DNA of 64,000 nt, from contig NZ_JAMLFW010000001.1 of the NCBI RefSeq assembly GCF_024256385.1, positions 5,146,001 to 5,210,000 on the forward strand. The letters are read 5' to 3'. How positions within the stretch are numbered: the first letter of the stretch is position 1; each line of letters begins with the position of its first letter. This document shows, piece after piece, positions 1-9,556 of this stretch. The notes beneath the pieces were generated by a model. That model had not been told where the DNA came from. It worked only from the letters and a program-made list of their open reading frames with translations, and made no database searches. The translations under genes and the position numbers were made by a program. Source of the stretch: Anatilimnocola floriformis. GTDB lineage: Bacteria; Planctomycetota; Planctomycetia; Pirellulales; Pirellulaceae.

Positions 1-1877
1 AGACGCTGGCCGCTCAGCTGTACGGCGAGTTCAAGGAGTTCTTTCCGAACAACGCCGTCCACTACTTCGTCAGCTATTACGACTACTACCAGCCGGAAGC
101 GTACATTCCGCAGCGTGATATCTACATCGAGAAAGACGCCTCGATCAACCAGGAACTCGATCGTCTGCGTCTAGCCACGACGAGCTCGCTCGTTAGCCGC
201 AAGGACGTGATTATCGTCGCGAGCGTCTCGTGCATTTACGGCTTGGGTTCGCCCAAGGATTACAAGGCGATGATGGTCGGCCTGACCGTCGGCCAGGTGA
301 TCGATCGCGACGACATGCTAAAGCGGCTCGTCGACATTCAATACGACCGCAACGACATTTCGTTCGAGCGCTGCAAGATCCGCGTCCGCGGTGATTGCGT
401 CGAAGTCTGGCCGTCGTACGAAGAGTATGCCTATCGCATCGAGTTCTGGGGCGACGAGGTCGAGAAACTCTCGATCATCAATCCGACGAGCGGCGAAACG
501 CTCGTGCAGCAGCAACAGCTGTTTATTTATCCGGCCAAGCACTTTGTGATGTCGGAAGACCGGATCAAGGCCGCCATCGATTCGATCAAGAGTGAACTCG
601 ACGAACGGCTGCAACAATTGCGAGAAGCCGGCAAGCTGCTGGAGGCGCAGCGGTTGAGCGCGCGGACGCGATTTGATCTCGAAATGCTGCAGGAAGTTGG
701 GCATTGCCCGGGCATCGAGAACTACAGCCGGCCCCTCTCCGGTCGGCCGCCGGGTTCGACGCCCGATACGCTCTACGATTTCTTTCCCGAAGACTATTTG
801 CTAGTCATCGACGAATCGCACGTCACGCTGCCGCAGATCCGCGCGATGTACAACGGCGACCGTGCGCGAAAAATGACGCTCGTCGAGCACGGCTTTCGGT
901 TGCCGAGCGCGCTCGACAATCGGCCGATGAAATTCGACGAGTGGGAAAAGAAGATCAACCAGATCGTCTACGTTTCGGCGACCCCCAACGAATACGAACT
1001 GCAGTCGACCGGCGGCGAAGTGGTCGAGCAGATCATTCGCCCGACGGGCTTGCTCGATCCGGTCGTCGAAGTGAAACCAGCCCGCGGCCAGGTGCCAGAT
1101 CTGCTCGAGCAAATTCGCGAACGGGTGAAGCTCGGCGAGCGCGTGCTCGTTACCGCCCTCACCAAGCGTCTCGCGGAGGATTTATCGGCGTATCTCGTCG
1201 AACAGAAAGTGCAGTGCAAATGGTTGCACAGCGAACTCGATGCATTTGAACGCGTCGAGCTGCTCCGCGATCTGCGGCTCGGCCATTTCGATTGCCTGGT
1301 CGGTGTGAACCTGCTTCGCGAAGGTCTCGACTTGCCAGAAGTGTCGCTCGTCGCGATTCTCGATGCCGACAAGGAAGGCTTTTTGCGGAGCGAGACGTCG
1401 CTGATTCAAACCATCGGCCGCGCCGCTCGTAACGTGAATGCCAAGGTCATTCTCTATGCCGATAAGATGACCGAATCGATGCGACTCGCCATCGAAGAGA
1501 CCCGCCGCCGGCGTGAGATTCAGGAAGCGTACAACAAAGAGCACGGCATCACGCCCGAAACGGTAAAGAAGAACATTCGTCAGGGCATTGAGGAAGCCGT
1601 CTCGGCCCATCGCATCGCCAACGAAGCTGTCGGCCGGAAGGACGAAACGGAGTATGTCACGCAGGAATATCTCAACGAGCTCGAAGCTGAAATGTACGCG
1701 GCCGCCGAAGCGATGGAGTTCGAACGGGCCGCAATCCTGCGCGATCGGATCACGAAGATGCAGGATTCGATCGGCGAAAAGGTGAGCGACGTGAAAGTCG
1801 ACTCCTATTCGCCCAAAGGCAAGAAACGCGGCGGCGGCAAAGGTCAACGCGTACCTCGGCCGAAGAAGAATGCTTGA
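1..1877 (+). CDS. uvrB: UvrABC system protein B (5'-truncated by window edge)
   Basis: UvrB is the DNA-damage verification helicase of nucleotide excision repair; it is loaded by UvrA and then recruits UvrC. The reading frame is open from base 3, so the true start lies upstream and about 624 residues are visible. The first visible residues include the [12 protein letters not shown] beta-hairpin region used for strand insertion. Later come the DEXX-like helicase box (VIDESH), the ATPase motif [14 protein letters not shown], the arginine-finger motif (QTIGRAARN), and a C-terminal UVR domain ([19 protein letters not shown]) that contacts UvrC. The tail is Lys/Gly/Arg-rich. The Walker A region is outside the window. 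An LRR gene follows immediately and may be co-transcribed. Confidence 0.97.
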   Translation, partial: TLAAQLYGEFKEFFPNNAVHYFVSYYDYYQPEAYIPQRDIYIEKDASINQELDRLRLATTSSLVSRKDVIIVASVSCIYGLGSPKDYKAMMVGLTVGQVIDRDDMLKRLVDIQYDRNDISFERCKIRVRGDCVEVWPSYEEYAYRIEFWGDEVEKLSIINPTSGETLVQQQQLFIYPAKHFVMSEDRIKAAIDSIKSELDERLQQLREAGKLLEAQRLSARTRFDLEMLQEVGHCPGIENYSRPLSGRPPGSTPDTLYDFFPEDYLLVIDESHVTLPQIRAMYNGDRARKMTLVEHGFRLPSALDNRPMKFDEWEKKINQIVYVSATPNEYELQSTGGEVVEQIIRPTGLLDPVVEVKPARGQVPDLLEQIRERVKLGERVLVTALTKRLAEDLSAYLVEQKVQCKWLHSELDAFERVELLRDLRLGHFDCLVGVNLLREGLDLPEVSLVAILDADKEGFLRSETSLIQTIGRAARNVNAKVILYADKMTESMRLAIEETRRRREIQEAYNKEHGITPETVKKNIRQGIEEAVSAHRIANEAVGRKDETEYVTQEYLNELEAEMYAAAEAMEFERAAILRDRITKMQDSIGEKVSDVKVDSYSPKGKKRGGGKGQRVPRPKKNA

Positions 1878-1888
1878 GCTACAGTGCG

Positions 1889-2716
1889 ATGCGAGAAGTA
1901 GAACTGCCGCGCACCGTTCAAAACGAAATCGACGCCGGGAGACTCACGCTCCATTGGGGCGATGGCGTTCCACTCAAGGCATATTTCGAAGGAGCAGATG
2001 AAGCATTTGTCGATTTGTGCAAGCTAGGAACTCTGATTGAGTTGAATCTCGATAGTTCAGCAGTCACTTCCGCAGCGTTTGCGGCTGTCGCGTGGTCGAC
2101 TCGATTGGAAGCACTGTCGTTACAATTCACTTCTGTTAGCGGAGATGCGTTCAGGGCATTGCGCTCGTGCACGAATCTACAAACCTTGGTCTGTAACCCT
2201 GCTCAGGAAGTGACCGAAGCCGCAACCGCAATCGGCTCTCTCGTCTCCTTGCGCGATCTGAATATCGAAGCAGGGAGTTGGTGTGATCTGGATGTGAGGC
2301 TGATCTGCGAGAAACTGCGATTGAGAAGCCTCAGCCTGGCTCAATGTTCTCAGCTTTCCGACGAGTCGGCAGCCGCACTTTTGCCGCTAGTGCCGAGCCT
2401 TGAGAGTTTCTCCGCGAGCGACACAAGTTTCGGTGACGATGCGTGCCGTTTCATTGGCAAGTTGGATCATTCAATCAAACTGGGTTTGGGCGGGACCGCA
2501 GTGACTGCAGTTGGCGTTGCGCAGCTTCGATCGCTTGTGCAGCTACGATCTCTGCGGCTAATCGGGTGCACTAATCTCAATGACGCAGATTCATTTATCG
2601 ATACGATAGCTGCACTGACGAACCTCGAATCGCTGTTCATCGACGGATGTGCGATGCCGCGCTCGGCGGTTCTGAAACTATCGCGATTACGAAAGTGGAA
2701 ATTGTTGTCAGCGTGA
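1889..2716 (+). CDS. Leucine-rich repeat protein of unknown function
   Basis: About 275 residues with degenerate leucine-rich repeats through most of the length (for example LEALSLQFTSVSG, LRSLSLAQCSQLSDES, LRSLRLIGCTNLNDAD, NLESLFIDGC). Such repeats usually form a curved protein-binding solenoid. No signal peptide or membrane segment is visible, so it is probably cytoplasmic. I chose ATG 1889; a TTG at 1874 overlaps the uvrB stop codon and would add five residues and suggest translational coupling. There is no convincing Shine-Dalgarno site for either start. Base composition is less GC-rich than uvrB. LRR proteins are abundant in planctomycetes, but the partner here is unknown. Confidence 0.75.
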   Translation: MREVELPRTVQNEIDAGRLTLHWGDGVPLKAYFEGADEAFVDLCKLGTLIELNLDSSAVTSAAFAAVAWSTRLEALSLQFTSVSGDAFRALRSCTNLQTLVCNPAQEVTEAATAIGSLVSLRDLNIEAGSWCDLDVRLICEKLRLRSLSLAQCSQLSDESAAALLPLVPSLESFSASDTSFGDDACRFIGKLDHSIKLGLGGTAVTAVGVAQLRSLVQLRSLRLIGCTNLNDADSFIDTIAALTNLESLFIDGCAMPRSAVLKLSRLRKWKLLSA

Positions 2717-2878
2717 AGAATATTCACGCTGAAATGACCCGCGTTGAATGAAGGACGCGTGCTTTTTCGAAAGAACGCGTAAATTCGCCGCACCAAATGG
2801 CGGGATTCTCAACCGGTAGTTTTCCGACAGGCTACAATGCGGGCGCTATTCACTCTTCCTTTTCATCGAGGGGCTACC

Positions 2879-4519
2879 ATGAAACTGCGCCTGGTTTGTC
2901 TGTCGTTGCTGTTATTGGGTTGTGTAACCACTATTGGCTGGTCACAACCAGCGGGCGGCTCGAAGCCGAACATTCTCTTCTTGGTTTCGGACGACACCGG
3001 CTACGGTGATCTCGGTCCTTATGGCGGCGGCGAAGGCCGCGGCATGCCGACTCCCAACATCGATCAACTCGCCCGCGAAGGGATGACGTTCTATTCCTTC
3101 TATGCTCAACCGAGTTGCACGCCCGGTCGCGCGGCGATGCAGACTGGAAGAATTCCGAACCGTAGCGGCATGACGACCGTCGCTTTTCAGGGACAAGGCG
3201 GCGGACTTCCCGCGGCCGAATGGACCCTTGCTTCGGTGTTGAAAACGGGCGGTTACAAGACCTACTTCACCGGCAAGTGGCACCTGGGCGAAGCCGACTA
3301 CGCGCTGCCGACCGCGCAGGGCTACGACGTGATGAAGTACTGCGGCTTGTATCACTTGAATGCCTACACATACGCCGATCCAACCTGGTTCCCCGACATG
3401 GATCCGGAGTTGCGCAACCTGTTTCAAAAAGTGACGAAAGGTTCGCTGTCGGGCAAAGCAGGCGGCGCGATCACCGAAGATTTCAAAATCAACGGTCAAT
3501 ACGTAGACACTCCCGACAAGGGCGTCGTCGGCATTCCTTATTTCGATGGCTATGTCGAAAAAGCGGCGCTCGAATTCTTGGACGATGCGGCCAAATCGAA
3601 AGAGCCGTTCTTCATCAACGTGAACTTCATGAAAGTGCATCAGCCGAACCTGCCGCACCCTGACTTCGTTCACAAGTCGATGTCGAAGAGCAAGTTTGCC
3701 GACTCCATCGTCGAGCTCGATACGCGTATCGGGCGGATCATGGACAAGCTGCGCTCGCTCGGCCTCGATAAGAACACGCTCGTGGTTTACACGACCGACA
3801 ACGGCGCCTGGCAGGATGTTTATCCCGATGCCGGCTACACGCCGTTTCGCGGCACCAAAGGAACCGTGCGCGAAGGTGGCAATCGTGTCCCCGCCATTGC
3901 CAGCTGGCCCGGCAAGATCAAGGCTGGAGCGAAGAATCACGAGATCGTCGGCGGTCTCGATTTGATGGCCACTTTCGCATCCGTAGGCGGTGTGAAACTG
4001 CCAGCCAACGATCGCGAAAACAAACCGATCATTTTCGACAGCTACGACCTGACTCCCGTGCTGACCGGCACCGGCAAATCGCCGCGCAATACTTGGTTTT
4101 ATTTCACCGAGAACGAACTCGCTCCCGGTGCTGCCCGCGTCAACAACTACAAAGCCGTCTTCAATCTCCGCGGCGACAACGGCCAGGCCACGGGCGGCCT
4201 TGCAGTCGACAGCAATCAGGGCTGGAAAGGCCCGGAGAAGTATGTTGCCACCGTGCCGCAAGTTTTCGATCTCTGGCAGGATCCGCAGGAACGCTACGAC
4301 ATCTTCATGAACAACTACACCGAGCGAACGTGGACCATGATCACGATCTCGTCCGAGATCAAAAAGCTCATGCAAACGTACGTGAAGTATCCGCCCCGCA
4401 AAGCTCAAAGTGAGTCGTACACTGGACCCGTCACCATCTCGAACTACGAGAAGTTCCAGCATGTTCGCGAACTGCTGGAAAAAGAGGGAGTGAAAATCCC
4501 GATCCCCTCGGGCAACTAA
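2879..4519 (+). CDS. Exported formylglycine-dependent sulfatase / arylsulfatase
   Basis: About 546 residues. An N-terminal hydrophobic signal (residues 2-20) ends in LLLLGC, which could be a lipobox, or the protein may be cut after WSQ. The sulfatase fold starts at NILFLVSDD (metal-binding Asp38/Asp39). The signature C-T-P-G-R at Cys80-Arg84 is the site converted to formylglycine, followed by the typical AAMQTGR. GKWHLGEADY and TTDNGAW are further sulfatase motifs. It probably hydrolyses sulfate esters, for example of sulfated polysaccharides, in the periplasm. The start at 2879 places the signal peptide at the N-terminus; an in-frame ATG at 2837 would precede it by 14 unlikely residues. The substrate cannot be told from sequence. 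Confidence 0.93.
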   Translation: MKLRLVCLSLLLLGCVTTIGWSQPAGGSKPNILFLVSDDTGYGDLGPYGGGEGRGMPTPNIDQLAREGMTFYSFYAQPSCTPGRAAMQTGRIPNRSGMTTVAFQGQGGGLPAAEWTLASVLKTGGYKTYFTGKWHLGEADYALPTAQGYDVMKYCGLYHLNAYTYADPTWFPDMDPELRNLFQKVTKGSLSGKAGGAITEDFKINGQYVDTPDKGVVGIPYFDGYVEKAALEFLDDAAKSKEPFFINVNFMKVHQPNLPHPDFVHKSMSKSKFADSIVELDTRIGRIMDKLRSLGLDKNTLVVYTTDNGAWQDVYPDAGYTPFRGTKGTVREGGNRVPAIASWPGKIKAGAKNHEIVGGLDLMATFASVGGVKLPANDRENKPIIFDSYDLTPVLTGTGKSPRNTWFYFTENELAPGAARVNNYKAVFNLRGDNGQATGGLAVDSNQGWKGPEKYVATVPQVFDLWQDPQERYDIFMNNYTERTWTMITISSEIKKLMQTYVKYPPRKAQSESYTGPVTISNYEKFQHVRELLEKEGVKIPIPSGN

Positions 4520-4535
4520 TTTTTCACTGCAGATA

Positions 4536-4702
4536 GCTCCGGTTGCTTCAGCAACCGGAGCGGCGCAGCCGCAAGAGGCATCCGGCTCAACGGCTGATTT
4601 CTAGCGGCGCCTGTTTGGCAAATCGACGATCTCTCGTAGGCGCACCGCACACAGGATGCCTCTCACCGCTGGCGCGGAACCGATTGCTGAAGCAATCGGT
4701 TC
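4536..4702. repeat. Nested palindromic element between convergent genes
   Basis: Two hairpins with 12-bp perfect stems lie at 4536-4561 and 4677-4702 (loops TC and GA). Between them is a further inverted pair, AGAGGCATCC (4574-4583) and GGATGCCTCT (4654-4663). The two outer hairpins also resemble each other in inverted orientation, with base changes that keep pairing. It sits between the stop codons of the sulfatase and the DUF3592 gene, overlapping the latter's stop by one base, and may act as a bidirectional terminator or be a REP/MITE-like repeat. Confidence 0.8.
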
Positions 4703-5700
4703 TAGCCAAGGCCCAGCATACTATTCAGCCACTTCGTGAATAGTTCGGCATCGGCTTCATTCGACTGCTCCGGCAGAGTGAGCGAGCTTGGCGATTGCGT
4801 CGCCGAATCAAAAAACGGCAAGGTCAGCGGAAACTTCTCTACGCGATCACCATCCGAGTCTTTCGACTCTTGCCGAGAATACGTCACCGGTTGCAGATCC
4901 TCGTGAGCAACCGAATAGCTCACGCCGTTTGGCGAGCGGAGTTCGATGCGACTGCGCAGCGGATCGCGGCGGATCTCGGTGTACTTCCGCCGGGCAAACC
5001 ACCAACCCCACACAGCCGCGGCGATCGTCGCAATCCAACCCAGCGCGATGGCCACGTCAGATGGCAGCAGCATGGTGATCAGCAAGAAGGCGAACACGCT
5101 GACGAACCCGGTTCCGCCGCCAGCCATGAGGGCGGCCAGTGCCGGACTGATTTCGTAAAGGCGAATCGTCTGCCCCAGCACATCGTTGCGAAAGTACACG
5201 CCCATCATCGGCCTGCCGAGTTGTCTCGATCGAATCCAGGCACAGGCCCCAGCGACAAAACCGAGCGCCACGGCGTTGAAGGGCACCAGAAATAACAGCA
5301 CGAGCAGATTGGCCGAATCCAACCCGAGTTCCAAAACCGCTTCCTCCGGCGCTGCCGAGTCGTAATGCACCGTCGCGGCATTTCCCGGCAAATACTTGCT
5401 GACAGTCGCCTGCGCGTGCGCCTCACCAATGCTCACTGCGTCGTAGCGAATCCGCTTTCCCTCGAACGGCCGACCGTTGACCTCGTAGCGGTATTCAACT
5501 TCCGCCTTGTACGAACTCCCTTCACTGTCGCGGTCGACTTTCACTTTCGACTGGGTGATGGTCCCATTCGTGGTCGCAAACGAACTGGCTCGAACTTGCT
5601 GGCAGGCATTCCAGCCCAACATGCCATCGAAAAAGAAGACAAAACTGCACCACAGAAGCCCAAAGAGACCGAGGAAAATTCTGCCGCCGGTGTCGTGCAT
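4702..5700 (-). CDS. DUF3592 domain membrane protein
   Basis: 332 residues. The first about 160 residues match the DUF3592 layout: a membrane segment (about 7-27), then an extracytoplasmic domain with YKAEVEYRYEVNGRPFEGKRI and a VHYDSAAPEEAVLE strand, then a second membrane segment (about 130-155). Two more hydrophobic segments lie near 185-205 and 212-235, followed by a soluble tail. The function of DUF3592 proteins is unknown. The gene is convergent with the sulfatase across a palindromic element and appears monocistronic. A second, shorter DUF3592-like protein is encoded at 52586-53179. Confidence 0.8.
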   Translation of the reverse strand: MHDTGGRIFLGLFGLLWCSFVFFFDGMLGWNACQQVRASSFATTNGTITQSKVKVDRDSEGSSYKAEVEYRYEVNGRPFEGKRIRYDAVSIGEAHAQATVSKYLPGNAATVHYDSAAPEEAVLELGLDSANLLVLLFLVPFNAVALGFVAGACAWIRSRQLGRPMMGVYFRNDVLGQTIRLYEISPALAALMAGGGTGFVSVFAFLLITMLLPSDVAIALGWIATIAAAVWGWWFARRKYTEIRRDPLRSRIELRSPNGVSYSVAHEDLQPVTYSRQESKDSDGDRVEKFPLTLPFFDSATQSPSSLTLPEQSNEADAELFTKWLNSMLGLG

Positions 5701-5818
5701 GGGAACCAGATTTCGCGGTGCAGGTGTCAGATGGATCTCCTGAGTTATCTACCTGACGATTCGTTTCGTCCAGGCTGACCTTGGAAAGCTACTTCGGAAA
5801 TTCATTTTCCCGGTAGTC

Positions 5819-6406
5819 TTACTCGCGATAAGGCTGATGCTGGTAATACTTCGGCGAATTGTCCAGGCGAACATGCAGCCAGTAAACGCCAGCGCCTGCC
5901 GTGCTCAGCCAGACTGGCTCAGCGTTGATTCGTTCCTGCATCGCGTTGCCAACGCATTGCCATAGCCGATCGCGCTGCTCGGCAGGTGCACCGCGAACGA
6001 ACGCGCCGAGATGCGGATAATGCTTGTCAGCGGCGAGCGGAACGGGCGCAACCAGCACGGCGTTGCGGCCGAGATTGGCGAAGGTCACGACCGATTCGTC
6101 TTCAGCAGCGCGATAGAAGTGCTCGGCAAACGCATCGCGCTCGGGCCGCGGCGCCAGTCCGGGGCTGTCGTGAACGACGAACTCGAACGGCTGGTGGATG
6201 GTCTGCTGAGTGACCGGTGGCGTTTCCCAGCGGAAGGATGGATAGGGAACGGCGGCGAGCAGTTGATTGAACCAAGTGCGAAACGTTGCATCGTTTTGCC
6301 AGGCAGCGATGACTTGCTCGAAAGAAGCGTCTCGCCCGTCGATTTGGAGTTGATACTTTTCAGTTCCCGCGCGCACGAGTTCGCGAGTTGCCGACCATTC
6401 AGGCAT
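5819..6406 (-). CDS. Conserved hypothetical protein (DUF6940-like)
   Basis: About 195 residues, soluble, without signal peptide. Conserved-looking blocks are FRTWFNQLLAAVPYPSFRWETPP, FEFVVHDSPGLAPRP, HLGAFVRGAPAEQ and the C-terminal VWLSTAGAGVYWLHVRLD with PKYY. I associate this pattern with the family of unknown function DUF6940, from memory. The start at 6406 was preferred because the upstream in-frame extension lies inside the neighbouring DUF2007 gene and looks non-coding. It is 17 bases downstream of that gene on the same strand, so the two probably form an operon. No function is assignable. Confidence 0.7.
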   Translation of the reverse strand: MPEWSATRELVRAGTEKYQLQIDGRDASFEQVIAAWQNDATFRTWFNQLLAAVPYPSFRWETPPVTQQTIHQPFEFVVHDSPGLAPRPERDAFAEHFYRAAEDESVVTFANLGRNAVLVAPVPLAADKHYPHLGAFVRGAPAEQRDRLWQCVGNAMQERINAEPVWLSTAGAGVYWLHVRLDNSPKYYQHQPYRE

Positions 6407-6423
6407 ATTTGTTTTCCAAGGGG

Positions 6424-7011
6424 CTACGGGAGTCGCGGAGTAAAGGCACCGAAATGAACCATGCCGCGGATTGACATCAGTACAATCGCTACGGCGACGA
6501 TCAGCATCGGAAAATGTAGACCGAGCGCCCAGTAGAGCTTGCGACGCAGGGCGGGCCGGATCGGCAAGTCGCTTTTCCAAACATCGAGCAGCACCCAGGT
6601 CGCATACAACTGCAGCGGAATCATCATGTAACCGACGAGCACCGCGCGATAAGCCCGCTCGATGTTGTCCTCACGTTCGTTCAGCGGCGGCTCGTCCTCT
6701 TCGTCGTCAGTGCCCGGCTTTGGTTCGACGAGTGCAGCAGCTTCGTCGCTTGATTTTTCTTCTGCCGTCTCGTCTGCCGCCTGCTTGTGTCGCTGCTCGA
6801 GTTCATCGAGCACCGCATCGGCTCGTTCCACATCTTCCTCGGCAACCTGGAGCTTGATGCCGCCGATCGCGCCCGCGAGATGCCAGAAATTCGAAACCGC
6901 AAACTCATCGGCAATGACGCAACGAATGCCCGCGTCTTCGAGTTGCTGCTTGACCAGCCGAGCTTCCATCGCGTTTTGATAGCTTTCGATCGTGATCAGT
7001 CGGCCGAGCAT
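6424..7011 (-). CDS. DUF2007 domain protein with C-terminal membrane segments
   Basis: 195 residues. The N-terminal about 75 residues (ITIESYQNAMEARLVKQQLEDAGIRC ... GGIKLQVAEEDVERADAVLDEL) fit the small DUF2007 'putative signal-transducing protein' fold, an ACT/PII-like alpha-beta domain. An acidic, low-complexity linker (about 78-118) joins it to two membrane segments near 127-150 and 160-182. It may be a membrane-tethered sensor, but the ligand is unknown. It is the first gene of a likely two-gene unit with the downstream DUF6940-like gene. Confidence 0.75.
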   Translation of the reverse strand: MLGRLITIESYQNAMEARLVKQQLEDAGIRCVIADEFAVSNFWHLAGAIGGIKLQVAEEDVERADAVLDELEQRHKQAADETAEEKSSDEAAALVEPKPGTDDEEDEPPLNEREDNIERAYRAVLVGYMMIPLQLYATWVLLDVWKSDLPIRPALRRKLYWALGLHFPMLIVAVAIVLMSIRGMVHFGAFTPRLP

Positions 7012-7143
7012 AAGAATTCGCTTGCTGAGAAGGGCAGGTCGTTTCTCTCATCATAACTGGTGCGGCAACAAAACAATTGCCGGCCAGCAACCGTCTTCGC
7101 TATAACCGACATGCAAGCCATTACTCATTCAAATGAAATTCCG

Positions 7144-7689
7144 ATGAAAACTTTTTCACTCTGCGCGTTGTTGCTTACTGCTTTGCTCGCCGGTTGCACT
7201 ACCGAACAAGCCTCGACGCCGCCGATCACGGAGACGCCGAAGCCAGCGTCGGTTGATCCGGAGACGCCGCTGCAAAGGTCGCCAATTGAAAGACCGGATC
7301 AGATCGAAAAAGTGCCGGTCGAGCCAGCGCCAGCTGATCCAACGCCTGTCGATCCGCCGGCGAAAGTGCCGGAAAACAACCCGCCGACGCCCACTCCGCC
7401 GAAACCGGTTGTCAATGTTGACGATCTCGTCAAGCAACTCGCCACAACCGAACGGCAAGCAGCAGCCGTGTCGCTCGCCACGGCGGGAAAGCTCGCAGTC
7501 CCCGCGCTGGTAAAGGCACTCGACGATAAAGATTGGCAAGTGCGGGCCGCAGCCGTTTTCGCCCTCGGTCAGATTGGCAAGGATGCCATGGATGCGAAAA
7601 CTCGTTTGCAGACCATCGCCGAGAAAGATGAAAACGCCAGCGTGCGCGATGCAGCCGCGTTCGCGCTCGATGCGATCTCGGAAGGTTGA
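7144..7689 (+). CDS. Lipoprotein with proline-rich linker and HEAT repeats
   Basis: About 181 residues. The start at 7144 gives a lipoprotein signal peptide with lipobox LLAGC, so Cys18 is probably lipidated. A Pro/Thr/Val-rich linker of about 75 residues follows, then HEAT-like helices (LVKALDDKDWQVRAAAVFALGQIG and ASVRDAAAFALDAIS). HEAT repeats are protein-interaction modules; here they would be tethered to a membrane facing the periplasm. An in-frame upstream ATG at 7060 would hide the signal peptide and is rejected. It precedes the exported amidohydrolase on the same strand, with a 76-base gap. Confidence 0.82.
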   Translation: MKTFSLCALLLTALLAGCTTEQASTPPITETPKPASVDPETPLQRSPIERPDQIEKVPVEPAPADPTPVDPPAKVPENNPPTPTPPKPVVNVDDLVKQLATTERQAAAVSLATAGKLAVPALVKALDDKDWQVRAAAVFALGQIGKDAMDAKTRLQTIAEKDENASVRDAAAFALDAISEG

Positions 7690-7765
7690 TTTTTGCAATC
7701 AACTCTCGCGCGCGTTACATTGCGGCTCCTCCGTCCCTTCCCACCTTGAGCGTGCGAGGAGCTGC

Positions 7766-9493
7766 ATGTCGCGAAACTCTTTCTTCGTTCTTTGCTGTGC
7801 GATTCTGCTCACGCCATCGGCTTCGAGCTTCGCCGCTGATCCGCCCGATTTGATTTTGCATCACGGCAAGATCGTGACGGTCGACAAGCAATTCAGCATC
7901 GCCGAAGCGATCGCTATTCGCGGCGAACGGATCACCGCCGTCGGCAAGAACGACGACGTACTAAAGACCAAGGGAGAGTCGACAAAGCTCGTCGATCTGC
8001 AAGGCAAGTTCGTGATGCCCGGCTTGATGGATTCGCACGTTCATCCAGGCGGGGCGAGTCTGCACGAGTTCGATCATCCGATTCCCGAGATGGAATCGAT
8101 CGCCGATGTGCTTGCCTACGTTCGCTCGCGAGCGGCGGTTGTTCCCGCCGGCGAGTGGATTGTCGTGCGGCAGATTTTCATCACGCGACTGAAAGAGCCG
8201 CGCTATCCGACCCGGGCCGAACTCGATGCCGCAGCGCCGAAGCATCCCGTGATGTTTTCGACTGGGCCCGATGCGATGCTGAACTCGCTCGCGCTCAAGG
8301 AAAGCGGCATCGACAAGGACTTCGTCGTTTCGGGTACCGGCCAGATCGAAAAGGATGCGAATGGCGAACTCACCGGCATGCTGCGGAGTTGTTCGCGTTA
8401 TGCGAAGAGCAAATCGAGCGGTAAGAGTGCGACGGACGAAGAGAAGACGCAACGGCTGCGCGATTTATTTGCCGATTACAACAGCGTGGGCCTGACGACC
8501 GTTTCGGACCGCAGTTGCGGCGAAGGGGAGCTCGCGCGCTATCACCAGATGCACACCGACGGCAAGCTAACCGTGCGGATGATGGTCTCGGGGAGCGTCG
8601 ATGCCGGCGGCAAAACCGAAGACGTGCAAAAGCGAATCCGCTTTTGGGGCGCTCATCCGTTGCGGGCCAAGAGCAACTGGGTTCGCGTCATCGGCACGAA
8701 GTCGTTTCTCGATGGCGGCATGCTCACCGGCAGCGCGTACATGCGTCAGCCGTGGGGCGTGAGCGAGATCTATTCGATTCGCGATCCCGACTATCGCGGC
8801 ATTCTTTACATCGAACCCGACAAGTTGAAAGCGATTGTGCAAACGGCCGTCGAAGAGAAGTTGCAGTTCACCGCCCACTCGGTCGGCGATGGCGCGATTC
8901 ATAATTTGATCGATGCCTACGCAGCGGTGAACCCGACGCATCCGGTGCGTGAGACTCGCCCCTGCATCACGCATTGCAACTTTCTGACAAAGGACGCCGT
9001 CGCGCAGATGGCCCAGCTCGGCATCGTGGCCGACCTGCAGCCGGCCTGGCTGTATCTCGATGCTCGCGTCCTCACGCAGCAGTTCGGCTACGATCGCGTG
9101 CGCTACTTTCAGCCGTACAAAAGTCTGTTCGAGCAGGGCGTGATGGTTGGCGGCGGCAGCGATCACATGCAAAAGATCGGTTCGCTGCGGAGCATCAATC
9201 CCTACAACCCGTTCCTCGCGATCGCGACCACGGTCAGCCGTCGCGCGCGTTGGTACGACGCGCAGTTTCATCCCGAAGAATGCATCAGCCGCGAGCAAGC
9301 CATCCGCTTCTACACGAGCAACAACGCTTACCTGTTGTTTCTCGAAGAGGAAACCGGCTCGCTCGAACCAGGCAAGCTCGCCGATCTGATTGTGCTCGAT
9401 CGCGATCTGCTCACCTGCGAAGCCGATCAAATCGCGGCGACGCAGGTGCAGAAAACCTGGCTGGGTGGCAAGTTGGTTTATGAAGCGAAGTAG
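7766..9493 (+). CDS. Exported amidohydrolase family protein (YtcJ-like)
   Basis: About 575 residues. The N-terminus carries a signal peptide ending near SSFAADPP, and a GAGGAG ribosome-binding site lies 4-9 bases before ATG 7766. The amidohydrolase layout is complete: an N-terminal beta-sandwich (DLILHHGKIVTVD), the metal-binding HxH in MPGLMDSHVHPGG, a central TIM-barrel with later His ligands (TAHSVGD and ITHCNF), the late Asp in GGGSDHMQ, and the C-terminal return of the beta-sandwich (GSLEPGKLADLIVLDRD). This resembles the YtcJ-like metal-dependent hydrolases of mostly unknown substrate. Export suggests it acts on an extracellular or periplasmic amide or cyclic substrate. Confidence 0.88.
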   Translation: MSRNSFFVLCCAILLTPSASSFAADPPDLILHHGKIVTVDKQFSIAEAIAIRGERITAVGKNDDVLKTKGESTKLVDLQGKFVMPGLMDSHVHPGGASLHEFDHPIPEMESIADVLAYVRSRAAVVPAGEWIVVRQIFITRLKEPRYPTRAELDAAAPKHPVMFSTGPDAMLNSLALKESGIDKDFVVSGTGQIEKDANGELTGMLRSCSRYAKSKSSGKSATDEEKTQRLRDLFADYNSVGLTTVSDRSCGEGELARYHQMHTDGKLTVRMMVSGSVDAGGKTEDVQKRIRFWGAHPLRAKSNWVRVIGTKSFLDGGMLTGSAYMRQPWGVSEIYSIRDPDYRGILYIEPDKLKAIVQTAVEEKLQFTAHSVGDGAIHNLIDAYAAVNPTHPVRETRPCITHCNFLTKDAVAQMAQLGIVADLQPAWLYLDARVLTQQFGYDRVRYFQPYKSLFEQGVMVGGGSDHMQKIGSLRSINPYNPFLAIATTVSRRARWYDAQFHPEECISREQAIRFYTSNNAYLLFLEEETGSLEPGKLADLIVLDRDLLTCEADQIAATQVQKTWLGGKLVYEAK

Positions 9494-9501
9494 CACGCGA
9501 T

Positions 9502-9553
9502 TCGGGATGGCGAGGCCATCCCGAGAAGACGCGTCCTTTCGCGGAGCGAAAGG
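9502..9553. terminator. Two hairpins between convergent genes
   Basis: Stem TCGGGATGGC/GCCATCCCGA (9502-9524, loop GAG) and stem CCTTTCGC/GCGAAAGG (9535-9553, loop GGA) fill the gap between the amidohydrolase stop and the AsmA-like gene's stop. There are no T-tracts, so they are either a non-canonical bidirectional terminator or repeat-derived palindromes. Confidence 0.6.
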
Positions 9554-9556
9554 CGA

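Noticed and set aside
2942-4462. 506-codon minus-strand frame opposite the sulfatase
   Set aside because: Antisense shadow of a confident sulfatase with intact active site.
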